A model generated the notes under the pieces. That model worked only from the letters and a program-made list of their open reading frames with translations. It was not told the origin of the DNA and searched no databases. Of a stretch of DNA of 7,706 bases, positions 6,240 through 7,706 are shown piece by piece. The translations under genes and the position numbers were made by a program. The stretch spans positions 12,247 through 19,952 of the forward strand of contig MIBK01000188.1 in the NCBI GenBank assembly GCA_001829505.1, read 5' to 3'. The stretch is from Spirochaetes bacterium RBG_16_67_19. Its GTDB lineage: Bacteria > Spirochaetota > Spirochaetia > SZUA-6 > DRHE01. How positions within the stretch are numbered: the stretch's first letter is position 1; every line of letters begins with the position of its first letter.

Positions 6240-7706
<1,467 letters not shown>

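Overview
The window is a G+C-rich bacterial segment (roughly two-thirds G+C by eye), densely packed with protein genes and without RNA genes, insertion sequences or CRISPR arrays. The best guess for the host is a spirochaete of the Treponema/Spirochaeta group. The grounds are the DnaJ glycine/phenylalanine region and C-terminal tail, which look like treponemal DnaJ as I remember it, a small single-domain outer-membrane barrel with a Treponema-like signal peptide, a secreted PEGA-repeat protein, and a butyrate kinase suggesting acidogenic fermentation. This assignment is inference (about 0.65) and rests on no database search.

Layout, in the direction of transcription. (1) On the minus strand, entering from the right edge: dnaK (5' end outside the window), dnaJ (TTG start, 24 nt after dnaK), and a membrane histidine kinase (28 nt after dnaJ). 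They appear to form one operon, ending at a bidirectional hairpin terminator at 3637-3687. (2) On the plus strand: one gene for a secreted protein with three clear PEGA repeats and a degenerate fourth, with its own promoter, converging on the same terminator. (3) On the minus strand, divergent from the PEGA gene across a 164-bp A-tract-rich promoter region: a small outer-membrane beta-barrel protein, ending at a second bidirectional terminator at 1777-1814. (4) On the minus strand beyond that terminator: buk (butyrate kinase), a secreted protein built from five calcium-loop-like 24-residue repeats, and the start of an RlmB/TrmH-type rRNA 2'-O-methyltransferase that leaves the left edge. These three are spaced or overlapped like an operon, and the methyltransferase appears to start at CTG inside a CTGA overlap.

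Functionally the window joins a chaperone operon with a built-in sensor kinase, two envelope proteins read divergently, and an energy-metabolism gene followed by a secreted repeat protein and an rRNA-modification gene. The least expected items are the kinase attached to dnaKJ with no response regulator in view, the five-repeat calcium-loop protein between buk and the methyltransferase, the CTG start, and the dnaK/dnaJ junction, where the dnaK stop codon can base-pair with the dnaJ TTG start. No clearly new multi-gene system is evident. The most promising candidates are the kinase and the repeat protein.
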